This document shows, piece by piece, positions 45,342 through 53,654 of a stretch of DNA of 64,000 bases. Below the pieces are notes generated by a model. That model had not been told where the DNA came from, did not search any database, and saw only the letters and a program-made list of their open reading frames with translations. The DNA is from Phenylobacterium sp. GTDB lineage: Bacteria > Pseudomonadota > Alphaproteobacteria > Caulobacterales > Caulobacteraceae. The position numbers and the translations under genes are program-made. How positions within the stretch are numbered: position 1 is the first letter of the stretch; each line of letters begins with the position of its first letter. The DNA is taken from the NCBI RefSeq assembly GCF_019636135.1, contig NZ_JAHBYD010000012.1, positions 1 through 64,000 of the forward strand. Direction: 5' to 3'.

Positions 45342-45440
45342 CCGGCGCATAGAACGCCGCGCCGGGACATGGGTCAAAGCCCTTCGGCTTTCATGGCGCC
45401 TTTACGGGTTGGAAAGTAAGGTGGGCGATCAAGGACGCGT

Positions 45441-45803
45441 ATGCCCATGTCCAGAATCCTGCTCGCCGAAGACGACGACTCCCTGCGCGGCTTCCTGGCC
45501 CGCGCGCTCGAACGCGCCGGCCACGAGGTGACTGCGTGCGCCGACGGCGAGGAGGCGGTGACCTTCCTCGACGAGCCGTGGGACCTCCTGCTCACCGACA
45601 TCGTGATGCCCGGCCTCGACGGGATCGAGGTGGCGCGGCAGGCGGCGGCCAGGCACCCGGGCCTGCGCATCATGTTCATCACCGGCTTCGCCGCGGTGGC
45701 GCTGGCGGCCGGCGAGCAGGCCCCCGCGGGGTCGAAGGTGCTCTCCAAGCCCATCCACCTGCGCGAGATCGTCTCGGAAGTGGAGCGGATGATCGCGGCC
45801 TGA
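45441..45803 (+). CDS. cpdR: Single-domain response regulator CpdR
   Basis: The 120-residue receiver domain only: RILLAEDDDSLRGFLARAL with the acidic pair, phospho-acceptor Asp in LLLTDIVMPGLDG, Thr in MFITGFAAVAL and Lys in VLSKPIHLREIV. The FITGFAAVAL and SKPIHLREIVSEVERM stretches match CpdR of Caulobacter from memory. That protein recruits ClpXP to the cell pole and times proteolysis of CtrA pathway and other substrates in its unphosphorylated form. It ends in Ala-Ala, compatible with ClpXP turnover. A cell-cycle role is inferred from this homology. Confidence 0.9.
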   Translation: MPMSRILLAEDDDSLRGFLARALERAGHEVTACADGEEAVTFLDEPWDLLLTDIVMPGLDGIEVARQAAARHPGLRIMFITGFAAVALAAGEQAPAGSKVLSKPIHLREIVSEVERMIAA

Positions 45804-45870
45804 AGGCCGCGTCTGGCCCCGCTTGCTAAGGGCGCGGCCGGTCTATATATCCCCGCCTTCCCGACGGTAC

Positions 45871-45945
45871 GGACGTGTAGCTCAGCGGGAGAGCACCTCG
45901 TTGACATCGAGGGGGTCACAGGTTCAATCCCTGTCACGTCCACCA
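45871..45945 (+). tRNA. tRNA-Val (anticodon GAC)
   Basis: The 75-nt gene has acceptor arms GGACGTG and CACGTCC, A73 and an encoded CCA. The D arm is GCTCAGCGGGAGAGC. The anticodon stem CCTCG/CGAGG has loop TTGACAT (anticodon GAC). The T arm has GGTTCAATCC. A TATATAT box lies 25 bp upstream. Confidence 0.97.
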
Positions 45946-46198
45946 TCGCCCCCTCGGCGGGGCGCCCGCCCGGCAGCCTGGAAGTCCCGCTCAGGCGCCG
46001 CCTCTCAGCCAAGCCAAGTTGCATGCCTGCCCGACAGACAGGGCGTGAGCGAATCTCCCTTCCTCCTCGATGGAGGAAGGGCCGGGGATGGTGGTGTACG
46101 CAGGACGTCGACGGCTGGGCGCGAGAGGCGTCGACGCCACATGCGCCTGACGAACAAACGCCGCGGCCACACCACCACCCAACCCTCCTCTATCGAGC
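45946..46198. repeat. Intergenic hairpins after tRNA-Val
   Basis: This stretch has no gene. It contains a CTTCCTCC/GGAGGAAG hairpin (46060-46080) and a diffuse inverted repeat between the GGATGGTGGTG region (46086-46097) and CACCACCACCC (46169-46180), leading into the palindromic element at 46199. It appears to be a mosaic of short repeats. Confidence 0.55.
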
Positions 46199-46354
46199 AG
46201 GGCAATCGCATATGGCTTGTGGGCGGCTTGTCCGCCCGATTCATGAACCGCAGAGATCGCGGAGATGCGCAGAGAAGCTCGCGAATCCACGGGAATCCTC
46301 TGCGTATCTCCGCGATCTCTGCGGTTCGACTGACGCCTTTCGGCCGCCCGCATC
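46199..46354. repeat. CGCAGAG palindromic element, inverted orientation (copy 6)
   Basis: The order is terminal repeat AGGGCAATCGCATATGG (46199-46215), a GGGCGG-CTTGT-CCGCCC hairpin, a left arm (46245-46274) with CGCAGAG, CGCGGAG and CGCAGAG, a 23-nt loop, a right arm (46298-46327) matching at 29 of 30, and a CGCCTTTCGG hairpin. Reverse-complemented, it is nearly identical to 54102-54274. The right terminal repeat is replaced by CCTGCTCCATCGAGG-type sequence. Confidence 0.88.
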
Positions 46355-46393
46355 CTGCTCCATCGAGGAGAGCTTTCCGCTGGGCGACCCTGC

Positions 46394-46875
46394 TCAACTG
46401 TCCGGCAGTTCTCCCATGGCGCTCTGCAGGTAGTTCTGCTCGCCCAGGCTCTTCAGCAGGCTGAGCTGGGTTTCGAGGAAGTCGATGTGCTCCTCGGTGT
46501 CGCTGAGGATCTTCGCCAGCAGTTCGCGCGACACGAAGTCGCCGACGTTTCGCACAGCTTCACGCCCTCGATCAGCGTGCCGCGGCCGCCGACCTCGACC
46601 GACAGGTCCGAAGCCAGGCACTCGCCGACCGCCTCGCCCACCTTCAGCTTGTGCAGGTCCTGCAGGTTGGGCAGGCCGTCGAGGAAGAGGATGCGCTTGA
46701 TGAGCTTGTCGGCGTGCTTCATCTCGCCGATCGATTCCTCATAGGTGATCTTGCCGAGGCGCCTCAGGCCCCAGTTCTCGTAGATCCTCGCGTGCAGGAA
46801 ATACTGATTTACCGCGGTCAGCTCATTGGTGAGGACCGCGTTCAGCAGCTTGATGATCGCCTTGTCGCCTTGCAT
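46394..46875 (-). pseudogene. bfr: Bacterioferritin with a single-base frameshift
   Basis: The frame from 46875 begins [15 protein letters not shown] and runs through the ferroxidase helices ([39 protein letters not shown]) as in intact bacterioferritin, up to [11 protein letters not shown]. After that, homology jumps to another frame: [19 protein letters not shown], then [16 protein letters not shown] and QNYLQSAMG, ending at 46394. One base appears deleted around 46546-46550 (AAACGTCGGC where AAACGGTCGGC would restore the frame). No slippery site explains it. GGAGG precedes the ATG. Iron storage function is lost unless this is a sequencing error. The ferredoxin partner gene lies upstream. 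Confidence 0.88.
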
Positions 46876-46945
46876 CGCGCGGCCTCCGTCCAATCGCTCG
46901 GCACGGGAATGCCTTCCGCAGGCCCGTGATGTCAAAGGCAATGTC

Positions 46946-46960
46946 TGCGAGTGATTTGCG
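46946..46960. promoter_or_regulatory. Fur-box-like site upstream of bfr
   Basis: The sequence TGCGAGTGATTTGCG is similar to the sites at 46987 and 47249 (shared pattern TGC-R-A-R-TG-N-TTT). It lies 71 bp upstream of the bfr start. The pattern resembles alphaproteobacterial Fur/iron-responsive boxes; the binding protein is inferred. Confidence 0.5.
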
Positions 46961-46986
46961 GTTGCTGAAAAACCCGCAGATTTCTC

Positions 46987-47001
46987 TGCGAATGATTTTC
47001 G
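46987..47001. promoter_or_regulatory. Second Fur-box-like site upstream of bfr
   Basis: TGCGAATGATTTTCG differs from the neighbouring site by two bases and lies 41 bp further upstream of bfr, just past the bfd stop. Two spaced copies before a bacterioferritin gene suggest iron control. Confidence 0.5.
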
Positions 47002-47018
47002 ATCGCCGGAACGGCCGC

Positions 47019-47204
47019 CTATTCGGCCGCGAAACGCAGCGCCTCGCGCTCCTCGTCGAGCATCCTGCGCATGTCGCAGACGCAGCGGGCGCACTGGGGG
47101 GCCGAATCGCAGGCCTTGAAGATCTCAGCCGGCCGGCCGGCCCCGGCGGCGATCGCCGCACGGACCTGACGCTCACGAATGCCGTTACAGTTGCAGACGT
47201 ACAT
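47019..47204 (-). CDS. bfd: Bacterioferritin-associated ferredoxin
   Basis: The 61-residue [2Fe-2S] protein has [21 protein letters not shown] followed by [16 protein letters not shown]. The four cluster cysteines (C-x-C near the start and C-x5-8-C-x2-C later) are present, with one extra Cys. Bfd reduces bacterioferritin iron so it can be released. It lies upstream of bfr on the same strand. The ATG at 47204 fits the family; the frame is open further upstream. Confidence 0.92.
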   Translation of the reverse strand: MYVCNCNGIRERQVRAAIAAGAGRPAEIFKACDSAPQCARCVCDMRRMLDEEREALRFAAE

Positions 47205-47248
47205 GGGCGCGCGAGCGGCTCCTGGCTGGTCCTTCAGATGTAGCTTCC

Positions 47249-47264
47249 TGCAAATGCGTTTGCA
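47249..47264. promoter_or_regulatory. Fur-box-like dyad upstream of bfd
   Basis: TGCAAATGCGTTTGCA is a perfect dyad with 6-bp arms, 45 bp upstream of the bfd start. It shares its core with the two sites before bfr, supporting joint iron regulation of the pair. Confidence 0.6.
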
Positions 47265-47294
47265 AGTCGTTCGCAACGCCACGGGGGTCGCGCC

Positions 47295-47669
47295 TCAGTC
47301 CCTCGTGCAGCCTCGATATCCGGCCGTGTAGCGGTGGCCGATCATCACCTTGTGCCGGATGACCTCGATGCGATCCCCCACGCGGCACAGGTCGGCGCGG
47401 AAGATCCGCACGTTGACCTTCCGCTCTCCGACCTGGACCACGGCCCGCGGGGTCGCGCCGCGTTCATTCTGGACGTAGCCCAGGGACAGCACCTTGCCGT
47501 AGGTCGCCTCGGCCGGACCGACATCGAACCACAGCGGCGACAGGACGAGGCCCAGCCCCACGAGGAGACCGACGCCCAGCAGGAGGCCGACGAGGCCGCT
47601 GTGCTGCACGCCGGGCGCCGCATTCAGCTTACGAAGCTCGGCCTTCGAGACCTTGCGCGGCTCGTGCAT
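47295..47669 (-). CDS. Small membrane-anchored protein of unknown function
   Basis: The 124-residue protein has a basic N-terminus, one transmembrane helix (~26-48, LVGLLLGVGLLVGLGLVLSP) and a C-terminal domain rich in beta strands (TYGKVLSLGYVQNERGATP, RAVVQVGERKVNVRIF, IEVIRHKVMIGHRY). The C-terminal domain looks OB-fold-like. The function is unknown. Confidence 0.7.
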   Translation of the reverse strand: MHEPRKVSKAELRKLNAAPGVQHSGLVGLLLGVGLLVGLGLVLSPLWFDVGPAEATYGKVLSLGYVQNERGATPRAVVQVGERKVNVRIFRADLCRVGDRIEVIRHKVMIGHRYTAGYRGCTRD

Positions 47670-47849
47670 CGGCGGCCCCTCCCGCGCTCAAGATGGGACG
47701 CCGCGGAACCCAAGGGAAGAACGGCGACGCTTGATGCGGCTGCGGCCGCCGGCGCCCAAGCCATCACGGCTCGCGCCGCCCTTGACCCGGCAACAGTGTT
47801 CCCTCAAACCGTCTCGCCTATGGAATAACCTCCCCCGAAGGATGCTCCC

Positions 47850-48962
47850 ATGCGCGTCGGCGTGCCCCGCGAGATCAAGCCGGACGAGTACCGGGTGGGG
47901 CTCACGCCCACCGCGGTGCGCGAGTACGTGGCCCATGGCCACGAGGTGCTGGTGGAGACGGGCGCGGGCGAAGGGGCGGGCTACGCGGACGCGGCCTATG
48001 TGCGCGCCGGGGCGGAGATCGTCCCCGACGCCGAGGCGGTGTTCGCGGGCGCGCGGATGATCGTGAAGGTGAAGGAGCCGCAGGCGGTCGAGTGGGCGAG
48101 GCTCACCAGGGACCACATCCTCTTCACCTACCTGCACCTGGCGCCCGATCCGGCGCAGACCCAGGGCCTGATCGACTCGGGCTGCGCGGCCGTCGCCTAC
48201 GAGACGGTGACCGACGACCACGGCGGCCTCCCGCTGCTGGCGCCGATGTCCGAGGTGGCGGGCCGCATCGCGGTCTTCTCGGCCGGCGAGACCCTGCTGA
48301 AGCACAACGGCGGCATGGGCCTGCTGATCACCGGCGTGCCGGGCGTGCCCCCGGCGCGGGTGTGCATCCTGGGCGGCGGCGTGGTGGGAGCCAATGCGGC
48401 GGTGATGGCGGCGGGCCTGGGCGCCGAGGTGGTGATCCTGGAGCGGTCGATCCCGCGCATGCGCTACATCGACGACATCTTCGCCGGCCGGGTGATCACC
48501 CGCTACTCGACCATCGACGCGGTGGAGGACGAGGTCCTGAAGGCCGACGTGGTGATCGGCGCCGTGCTGAGCGCCGGCGCGGCGGCGCCCAAGCTGGTGC
48601 GCAAGGCGCACCTGTCGAAGATGAAGCCGGGCTCGGTGCTGGTGGACGTCTCCATCGACCAGGGCGGCTGCTTCGAGACCAGCAAGCCCACCACGCACAA
48701 GACCCCGACCTACACGCTCGACGGCGTCGTCCACTACTGCGTGGCCAACATGCCCGGCGCCGCGCCGCGCACCTCCTCGGAAGCGCTGGGCAACGCCACC
48801 CTGCCCTTCGGCCTCCAGCTCGCCGACCAGGGCCTGGATGCGCTGAAGAAGAACCGGCACCTGGCCAAGGGCCTGAACGTGCTCCACGGCGACCTCACCC
48901 ACCCCGCGGTGGCCGAGGCCCTCGGCAAGCCCTTCAAGGACCCCTACGGCGCCTGGGAATAG
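47850..48962 (+). CDS. ald: Alanine dehydrogenase
   Basis: The 370-residue NAD enzyme interconverts L-alanine and pyruvate plus ammonia. It has [20 protein letters not shown], the substrate Lys in KVKEPQ, the His in TYLHLAPD, the Rossmann motif [20 protein letters not shown], and [19 protein letters not shown] and [14 protein letters not shown]. The length is standard. It is a single gene followed by a repeat element at 48968. Confidence 0.96.
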   Translation: MRVGVPREIKPDEYRVGLTPTAVREYVAHGHEVLVETGAGEGAGYADAAYVRAGAEIVPDAEAVFAGARMIVKVKEPQAVEWARLTRDHILFTYLHLAPDPAQTQGLIDSGCAAVAYETVTDDHGGLPLLAPMSEVAGRIAVFSAGETLLKHNGGMGLLITGVPGVPPARVCILGGGVVGANAAVMAAGLGAEVVILERSIPRMRYIDDIFAGRVITRYSTIDAVEDEVLKADVVIGAVLSAGAAAPKLVRKAHLSKMKPGSVLVDVSIDQGGCFETSKPTTHKTPTYTLDGVVHYCVANMPGAAPRTSSEALGNATLPFGLQLADQGLDALKKNRHLAKGLNVLHGDLTHPAVAEALGKPFKDPYGAWE

Positions 48963-48967
48963 GCCCC

Positions 48968-49078
48968 GAGGCTCCGCGCAAGCGGAGGCTCAGTCATTCT
49001 GGAACCACGGAATACGCGGAAGAACGCGGAATTTGCGCCGGCGCCTTCCGGCGCAATCCGTGAAATCCGTGGTTTTCC
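48968..49078. repeat. Hairpin element with mixed arms (copy 7)
   Basis: It has a GGCTCCGC/GCGGAGGC-type flank hairpin (48968-48991), a left arm CCACGGAATACGCGGAAG (49004-49029) of the CGCGGAA class, and a right arm (49055-49078) reading inward ACCACGGATTTCACGGATT. The two arms match only in their outer part, so this copy is a hybrid or a decayed element. Confidence 0.65.
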
Positions 49079-49108
49079 AATTCTCGGGATAGGCGCCGCT
49101 TCGCGGCC

Positions 49109-50080
49109 TCACTCGATCTCCGCGATGCCTGCGGCGCCGTCCTCGTCGCCCCAGGCGACGCGTTTGGCGTCGGGCGAGAGGGCGAGGGCGGTGATCGCGG
49201 CGCCCTTCTCGGCCTTCAGCGGGACCATGCGCTCGCCCGACACCTCGGCGGCCCAGACCCGGCCGTCGTCGAGGCCGGCGGCGAGCCAGGGCCGGTCGGC
49301 GGCGGTGGCGACGCGGGTCGCCAGCGCCGAGTCGTCGTAGCCGATCTCGATCGCCTGCTGGCCCATCGGCCCGGCCGGGCCCAGGAACGGCCAGCAGACC
49401 GCGCCGTTGGCGCCCGACGTCGCCATCAGCTTGCCCTTCGACAGGAACGCCAGGCTGCGCACCTTCGAGGGATAGCCGCCCATCCGCATGTTCTTCTCGT
49501 CGGCCACGCGCCAGCCGTGGAGCTGGTTCTCCTGCATCGCGCTCATCAGGAACTTGCCGTCGGGGCTCCAGCAGACGCCGATGTGGCTGCCGGCCCACTT
49601 GAGGAACACCGGCTTCTGGTCGGCGATGCGGGCGTACCAGAGGGCGACGCCGCCATAGGTCGCCACCGCGATCCGCCGGCCCTTGGGGTCGAAGGCGACC
49701 TCGGCCACCGACTTGTCGTGCGTGAACACGCGGGCGAACGCGGCGTCGGCCGGGTCGCGCACGTGCAGGTCGCGGCCGGCGGAGAAGGCGAACAGCTCCG
49801 ATTCGTCCGAGGCGGCGAGCGCGTCGATCCAGCGGCCGGGGACCTTGGCGAGCTCGCTCGCGCCCGCCGGCGTCGAGAGGACGACGCGGCCGTCGTCGCC
49901 GCCCGTCATGATCCCCTCGCCCTTCGGCGGCAGGCAGGCCGACAGCACGACGCCGTCCGGATGGGCCTCCACGGCCTCCCCGCCCTCGAAGCGGACGGTC
50001 CCGTCGCCCAGGGCGAAGGCGGCGCGGCCGGCGCGGTCGAAGAAGGCGGCCGTCACATAGGCGTCGAAGCTCAGCGTCAT
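49109..50080 (-). CDS. WD40-repeat protein
   Basis: The 323-residue protein is a beta-propeller with about seven blades; repeats are visible as GDGTVRFEGGEAVEAH, GGDDGRVVLSTPAG, VAEVAFDPKGRRIAVATYGGVALW, IGVCWSPDGKFLMSAM, VRSLAFLSKGKLMATSGANGAV and ITALALSPDAKRVAWGDEDG. There is no signal peptide, so it is cytoplasmic. The binding partner is unknown. It is monocistronic, with 154 bp before the divergent exbD gene. Confidence 0.85.
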   Translation of the reverse strand: MTLSFDAYVTAAFFDRAGRAAFALGDGTVRFEGGEAVEAHPDGVVLSACLPPKGEGIMTGGDDGRVVLSTPAGASELAKVPGRWIDALAASDESELFAFSAGRDLHVRDPADAAFARVFTHDKSVAEVAFDPKGRRIAVATYGGVALWYARIADQKPVFLKWAGSHIGVCWSPDGKFLMSAMQENQLHGWRVADEKNMRMGGYPSKVRSLAFLSKGKLMATSGANGAVCWPFLGPAGPMGQQAIEIGYDDSALATRVATAADRPWLAAGLDDGRVWAAEVSGERMVPLKAEKGAAITALALSPDAKRVAWGDEDGAAGIAEIE

Positions 50081-50234
50081 GGCCGCCCCTGTAGGGCGTC
50101 GGCCACCCCGCGGGCAAGCGCATCGCGAGAACGCCGTCCGCCGGATTCACGCTTTACAAGGGCTTGGCGGCTTGCCAATGGTCGCCACGAAGGCGCGGGA
50201 TACGCGCCCGCAATTGGGTAAGGAACCAGGACGT

Positions 50235-50678
50235 ATGGGCGCTAAGGTTGGCGGAGGGGGCGGCAGCAAGTTCGACCTCGGCCAGAACTCCGACATGAAC
50301 GTGACGCCCTTCGTGGACGTCATGCTCGTGCTCCTCATCATCTTCATGGTGTCGATCCCGGCCGCGACGGTGTCGATCAAGCTCGACCTGCCGCCGGCGA
50401 TCCCGCCGCCGCCCGGCACCAAGGTGAAGGAGCCCACGCTGATCAACGTGCAGCGTGGCGGCGCCGTCTTCATCGGCGAGGCCCCGACCTCGCTGGAACG
50501 CCTGACCGGCGACCTGACGACGCAGCTCCAGAAGGACGACCCGACCATCCCGCCGACCGAGCAGCGCGTGTACATCCGCGCCGACCGCGACGTGCGCTAC
50601 GGCGACTTCATGAGCGTCATGAACACGCTGCAGGGCAACGGCTTCTACCAGGTCGCCCTGATCAACGAAGAGCTCTAG
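50235..50678 (+). CDS. ExbD/TolR-family proton-channel protein
   Basis: The 147-residue protein has a Gly/Ser-rich N-terminus, the membrane helix FVDVMLVLLIIFMVSIP with the conserved Asp that conducts protons, and a periplasmic domain (KLDLPPAIPPPPG, YIRADRDVRYGDFMSVMNTL). ExbD/TolR works with ExbB/TolQ to energise TonB or Tol. No exbB or tonB gene is adjacent, so it is an orphan in this window. It would energise receptors such as the two TonB-dependent ones here. AGGAACC precedes the ATG, and a terminator follows. Confidence 0.9.
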   Translation: MGAKVGGGGGSKFDLGQNSDMNVTPFVDVMLVLLIIFMVSIPAATVSIKLDLPPAIPPPPGTKVKEPTLINVQRGGAVFIGEAPTSLERLTGDLTTQLQKDDPTIPPTEQRVYIRADRDVRYGDFMSVMNTLQGNGFYQVALINEEL

Positions 50679-50702
50679 GCGCTTCGGACGAGACTGACGG
50701 AA

Positions 50703-50731
50703 GGGCGGCTGGAGCGATCCGGCCGCCCTTT
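50703..50731 (+). terminator. Terminator after the ExbD gene
   Basis: An 11-bp stem (GGGCGGCTGGA with its partner) closes a GCGA tetraloop and is followed by TTT. It lies 25 bp past the ExbD stop. Confidence 0.75.
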
Positions 50732-50779
50732 CGCATGGGTCCTCTCCCGTCTTCGCCCGCGCGCCCGGGAGAGGGGAGG

Positions 50780-51412
50780 TCAGTCGGCCGAGCCGTACTT
50801 CACGCTGCAGCCGTAGGGCCGGGTGGCGGCCTGGGCGACGGCGCGGCCGGCCTTCACGTCGGCCAGCGCGGCGGTGACGTAGTTCGTCGCGCCCTTCAGG
50901 CTGGACGGATCGGCCGAGGCCTTGTCGTCGATGCCGCCCATGTAGACGAGCTTGCCGGCCTTATCGATGACGTACATGTGCGGCGTGGTCTTGGCGTCGT
51001 AGGCGCGGCCGACCACGCCCTTCGGGTCCAGCAGCACGTCGGTCGAATGGGCGCCGGCCTTGGCCTTCCAGGCCTTGGCGCCCGCGCCGTCGAGGTAGCC
51101 CTGGAAGCCGGGGGCCGAACTGATGACCGTCAGCCAGACGACGCCGTCGGCGGTCGCCTCCTTCTGCAGGCCCTGCATGTTGCCCGAGTTGTAGTGCTTC
51201 TGGACGTAGGGGCAGCCGTTGTTGGTCCACTCGAGGACGACGGTCCGGCCCCTGAACTCGGCGAGCGAGCGGGCCTTGCCGCTGGCGTCGACGGCGGTGA
51301 AGGCGGGCGCCGCCTGGCCCAGCACGGGCGCAGTCGCGGCGAAGGCGGGGGTGGCCAGGGGGGCGGCCAGGGCGGCCGTGGCGGCGAGGATCAGAACGCG
51401 GCGGTCGAACAT
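50780..51412 (-). CDS. Exported thioredoxin-fold (AhpC/TSA-like) protein
   Basis: The 210-residue protein has a signal peptide (cut near AFA-ATA, residue 25) and a redoxin domain: APVLGQAAPAFTAVDASGKA, EWTNNGCPYVQKHYNSG with a single Cys where thioredoxins have CxxC, VLLDPKGVVGRAYDAK, and PHMYVIDKAGKLVYMGG. A second Cys lies near the end (RPYGCSVKY). It is probably a periplasmic thiol peroxidase or reductase client of the DsbD-like protein encoded 30 bp upstream. Confidence 0.86.
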   Translation of the reverse strand: MFDRRVLILAATAALAAPLATPAFAATAPVLGQAAPAFTAVDASGKARSLAEFRGRTVVLEWTNNGCPYVQKHYNSGNMQGLQKEATADGVVWLTVISSAPGFQGYLDGAGAKAWKAKAGAHSTDVLLDPKGVVGRAYDAKTTPHMYVIDKAGKLVYMGGIDDKASADPSSLKGATNYVTAALADVKAGRAVAQAATRPYGCSVKYGSAD

Positions 51413-51442
51413 CTTTCGGCTCCGTCGTGGGGGGTTTGATCT

Positions 51443-53557
51443 CTAGCTCCTGCCGGCGGTGTCCAGCGCCTTGACGACGAGGCCCTCGGTCAGGAGCGAC
51501 GGCAGGATAGCGGGTTCACCCCCCTTCGCGCCATACACGAGGTAGAGCGGCACCCCGGCGCGGCCGAAACGCGCCAGCTCGGCGGCGATGGCGGCGTCGC
51601 GCCTGGTCCAGTCGGCCTTGAGGTAGACGGCGTTGTTGCGCTTCAGCGCCTCGGAGACGGCGTTGGTGGAGAGCGCGACGCGGTCGTTCACCTGGCAGCT
51701 CACGCACCAGGCGGCGGTGTAGTTCACCAGGACCGGGCGGCCCTCGGCCTGGAGCGCGGCGAGTTTCTCCGGGCTGTAGGCCTCTTCGCTGAGCTCGGCG
51801 GCGCCGGAGCCGGCGGCGGGGGCGAGCGCATAGGCCGGCCAGACGGCGCCGCCCACGACCGCGGCGGCGATCAGGACGGTCGCGGCGATCGCGAGACCCA
51901 CATGGCCCTTGCCCTGGACGTGCTGGCGCTGGGCGGCGCCAGCGATCCAGAGCGCCAGCGCCAGGACGATCGCGGCGGCCAGGATGCGCGGCACGGCGTC
52001 GGCGCCGGCCTGCACGGTCAGCACCCAGACGAGCCAGGCGGCGGCGCCGTACATGGGGAAGGCCAGCACCTTCTTGAAGACGTCCATCCAGGGGCCGGGC
52101 TTCGGCAGCGCGTTGACCAGCGCCGGGACGAAGGCGACGGCGACGAACGGCGCCGCGAAGCCGATCCCCAGGGCGAGGAACACCGTGAGCGCGGCGGCCG
52201 GCGGCTGGCCCAGCGCCCAGCCCAGGGCCGCGCCCATGAAGGGCGCCGTGCAGGGGGCGGCCACGACCACCGCCAGCACGCCGGTGAAGAACGAACCGGC
52301 CAGTCCGCCCTTCGACGCCAGGCCCGAGCCCACGCCCTGCAGCGAGGTCCCGATCTCGAAGACGCCGGAGAGGTTCAGCGCGACGGCCAGCATCAGGAGC
52401 GCGAGCGCGGCCACGACCGGCGGGTCCTGCAACTGGAAGCCCCAGCCCACGGCCGAGCCGCCCGCCCGCAACGCGATCAGCAGGCCGGCGAGCGCCAGGA
52501 AGGTGACCAGCACGCCCGCGCCGAACGCCAGGCCCTGGCGCCGCGCCTCGGCGTGTTCGCCGCCGTGGCCGGCCAGGGAGGCGGCCTTCATGGCCAGCAC
52601 CGGGAAGACGCAGGGCATCAGGTTGAGGATCAGCCCGCCCACGAGCGCGAAGGCCGCGGCGCCCAGCAGGCCCAGGTTCGCGGCGGCCGCCGGGACGGCG
52701 ACCCTGGCCGGCGGCGGGCCGAGGCCCGCGGCGGCGGCGGGCAGCGGGCCGGGCGCGGCGGTGACCTCGTAGGCCTTGCCGTCGAGGGCCAGGACGCCGC
52801 CGATCGCCTTCGGGCCGCCGGTCTGGAACTCGTAGCCGGGGGTCAGCGTCAGGGTCAGGCCCTCGGGGCCGCGCTCGATCGCCTGCGGCTGGGCGTGGTC
52901 GATCACCGTGCCGGAGAACGGGAAGAAGTAGGCGCCGGCGAGGTCCGCGCCCTTGAGGACGGCGCCGGTGATCGCGAGCTTCACGGCCTGGCCCTGCGTC
53001 TCGAACGCGCCCGTCAGGCCCGCGGGCTTCGGCGCGTCGGCCAGCACCTTCCGGATCTTCGCGCCCCACTGCGGGTCGAGCGGCGCGGGCGCGGCGGTGA
53101 CCGGGAGCGCGAGGGTGAGCGTCGCGTCCTCGGGGATGCAGACCTCGGCGCAGACGAGGAACTGGGCCTTGGCGGTCAGCGTCACGGCCTGGCCGGGCGT
53201 GGCGTCGGCCGGCGCGGTGACCGTGAGCGGCAGCAGGACCTCGCCCTCGTAGCCGTAGTTCACCAGCGGGCCGATCGGCAGGCGGTGCGGCGTGGGCCAG
53301 GTGAAGTCGGAGATGGTCCAGCCGGCGGGCAGCGTCCAGTCGGCGCGGGTCGCCTCGCCCGAGTCGCCGGCGTTGCGCCAATAGGTGTGCCAGCCCTTCC
53401 GGATCTGCTGGCGGAGCGCGATGGTGACGCTCTGGCCGGGCGCGACGCCCTGGGCGGCCGGGACCAGCTCGGCCTGGAGGTGGCCGGTGTCGACGGGCGC
53501 GGCCGCCGCAGCGTTCGCGAGGAGCAGGGCAGAGAGAAGGCCCAACAGGAACCGCAT
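51443..53557 (-). CDS. DsbD/ScsB-like thiol:disulfide interchange protein
   Basis: About 704 residues. A signal peptide precedes an N-terminal periplasmic domain (~25-280, with a Cys pair in VCAEVCIPE). The membrane core of eight helices carries the redox-active LNLMPCVFPVLAMK and AAPCTAPFMGA cysteines, and a C-terminal thioredoxin-like domain has AAWCVSCQVN. It should carry reducing power from cytoplasmic thioredoxin to periplasmic thiols. The ATG at 53557 has GAGGT upstream. It is operonic with the thioredoxin-fold protein, its likely client. Confidence 0.9.
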   Translation of the reverse strand: MRFLLGLLSALLLANAAAAAPVDTGHLQAELVPAAQGVAPGQSVTIALRQQIRKGWHTYWRNAGDSGEATRADWTLPAGWTISDFTWPTPHRLPIGPLVNYGYEGEVLLPLTVTAPADATPGQAVTLTAKAQFLVCAEVCIPEDATLTLALPVTAAPAPLDPQWGAKIRKVLADAPKPAGLTGAFETQGQAVKLAITGAVLKGADLAGAYFFPFSGTVIDHAQPQAIERGPEGLTLTLTPGYEFQTGGPKAIGGVLALDGKAYEVTAAPGPLPAAAAGLGPPPARVAVPAAAANLGLLGAAAFALVGGLILNLMPCVFPVLAMKAASLAGHGGEHAEARRQGLAFGAGVLVTFLALAGLLIALRAGGSAVGWGFQLQDPPVVAALALLMLAVALNLSGVFEIGTSLQGVGSGLASKGGLAGSFFTGVLAVVVAAPCTAPFMGAALGWALGQPPAAALTVFLALGIGFAAPFVAVAFVPALVNALPKPGPWMDVFKKVLAFPMYGAAAWLVWVLTVQAGADAVPRILAAAIVLALALWIAGAAQRQHVQGKGHVGLAIAATVLIAAAVVGGAVWPAYALAPAAGSGAAELSEEAYSPEKLAALQAEGRPVLVNYTAAWCVSCQVNDRVALSTNAVSEALKRNNAVYLKADWTRRDAAIAAELARFGRAGVPLYLVYGAKGGEPAILPSLLTEGLVVKALDTAGRS

Positions 53558-53654
53558 CGACACCTCAGGATCCGACCTTGCCGGGACTACCGGCGCTATA
53601 TGGCGCGCGGATGTCCGCCACGCAAAGCGGCTCGACAGCGCGGCCCCGCCCGCC

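Noticed and set aside
47670-47849. A small gene upstream of ald
   Set aside because: The 180-bp gap has open frames but no start with a ribosome-binding site and no recognisable motif.
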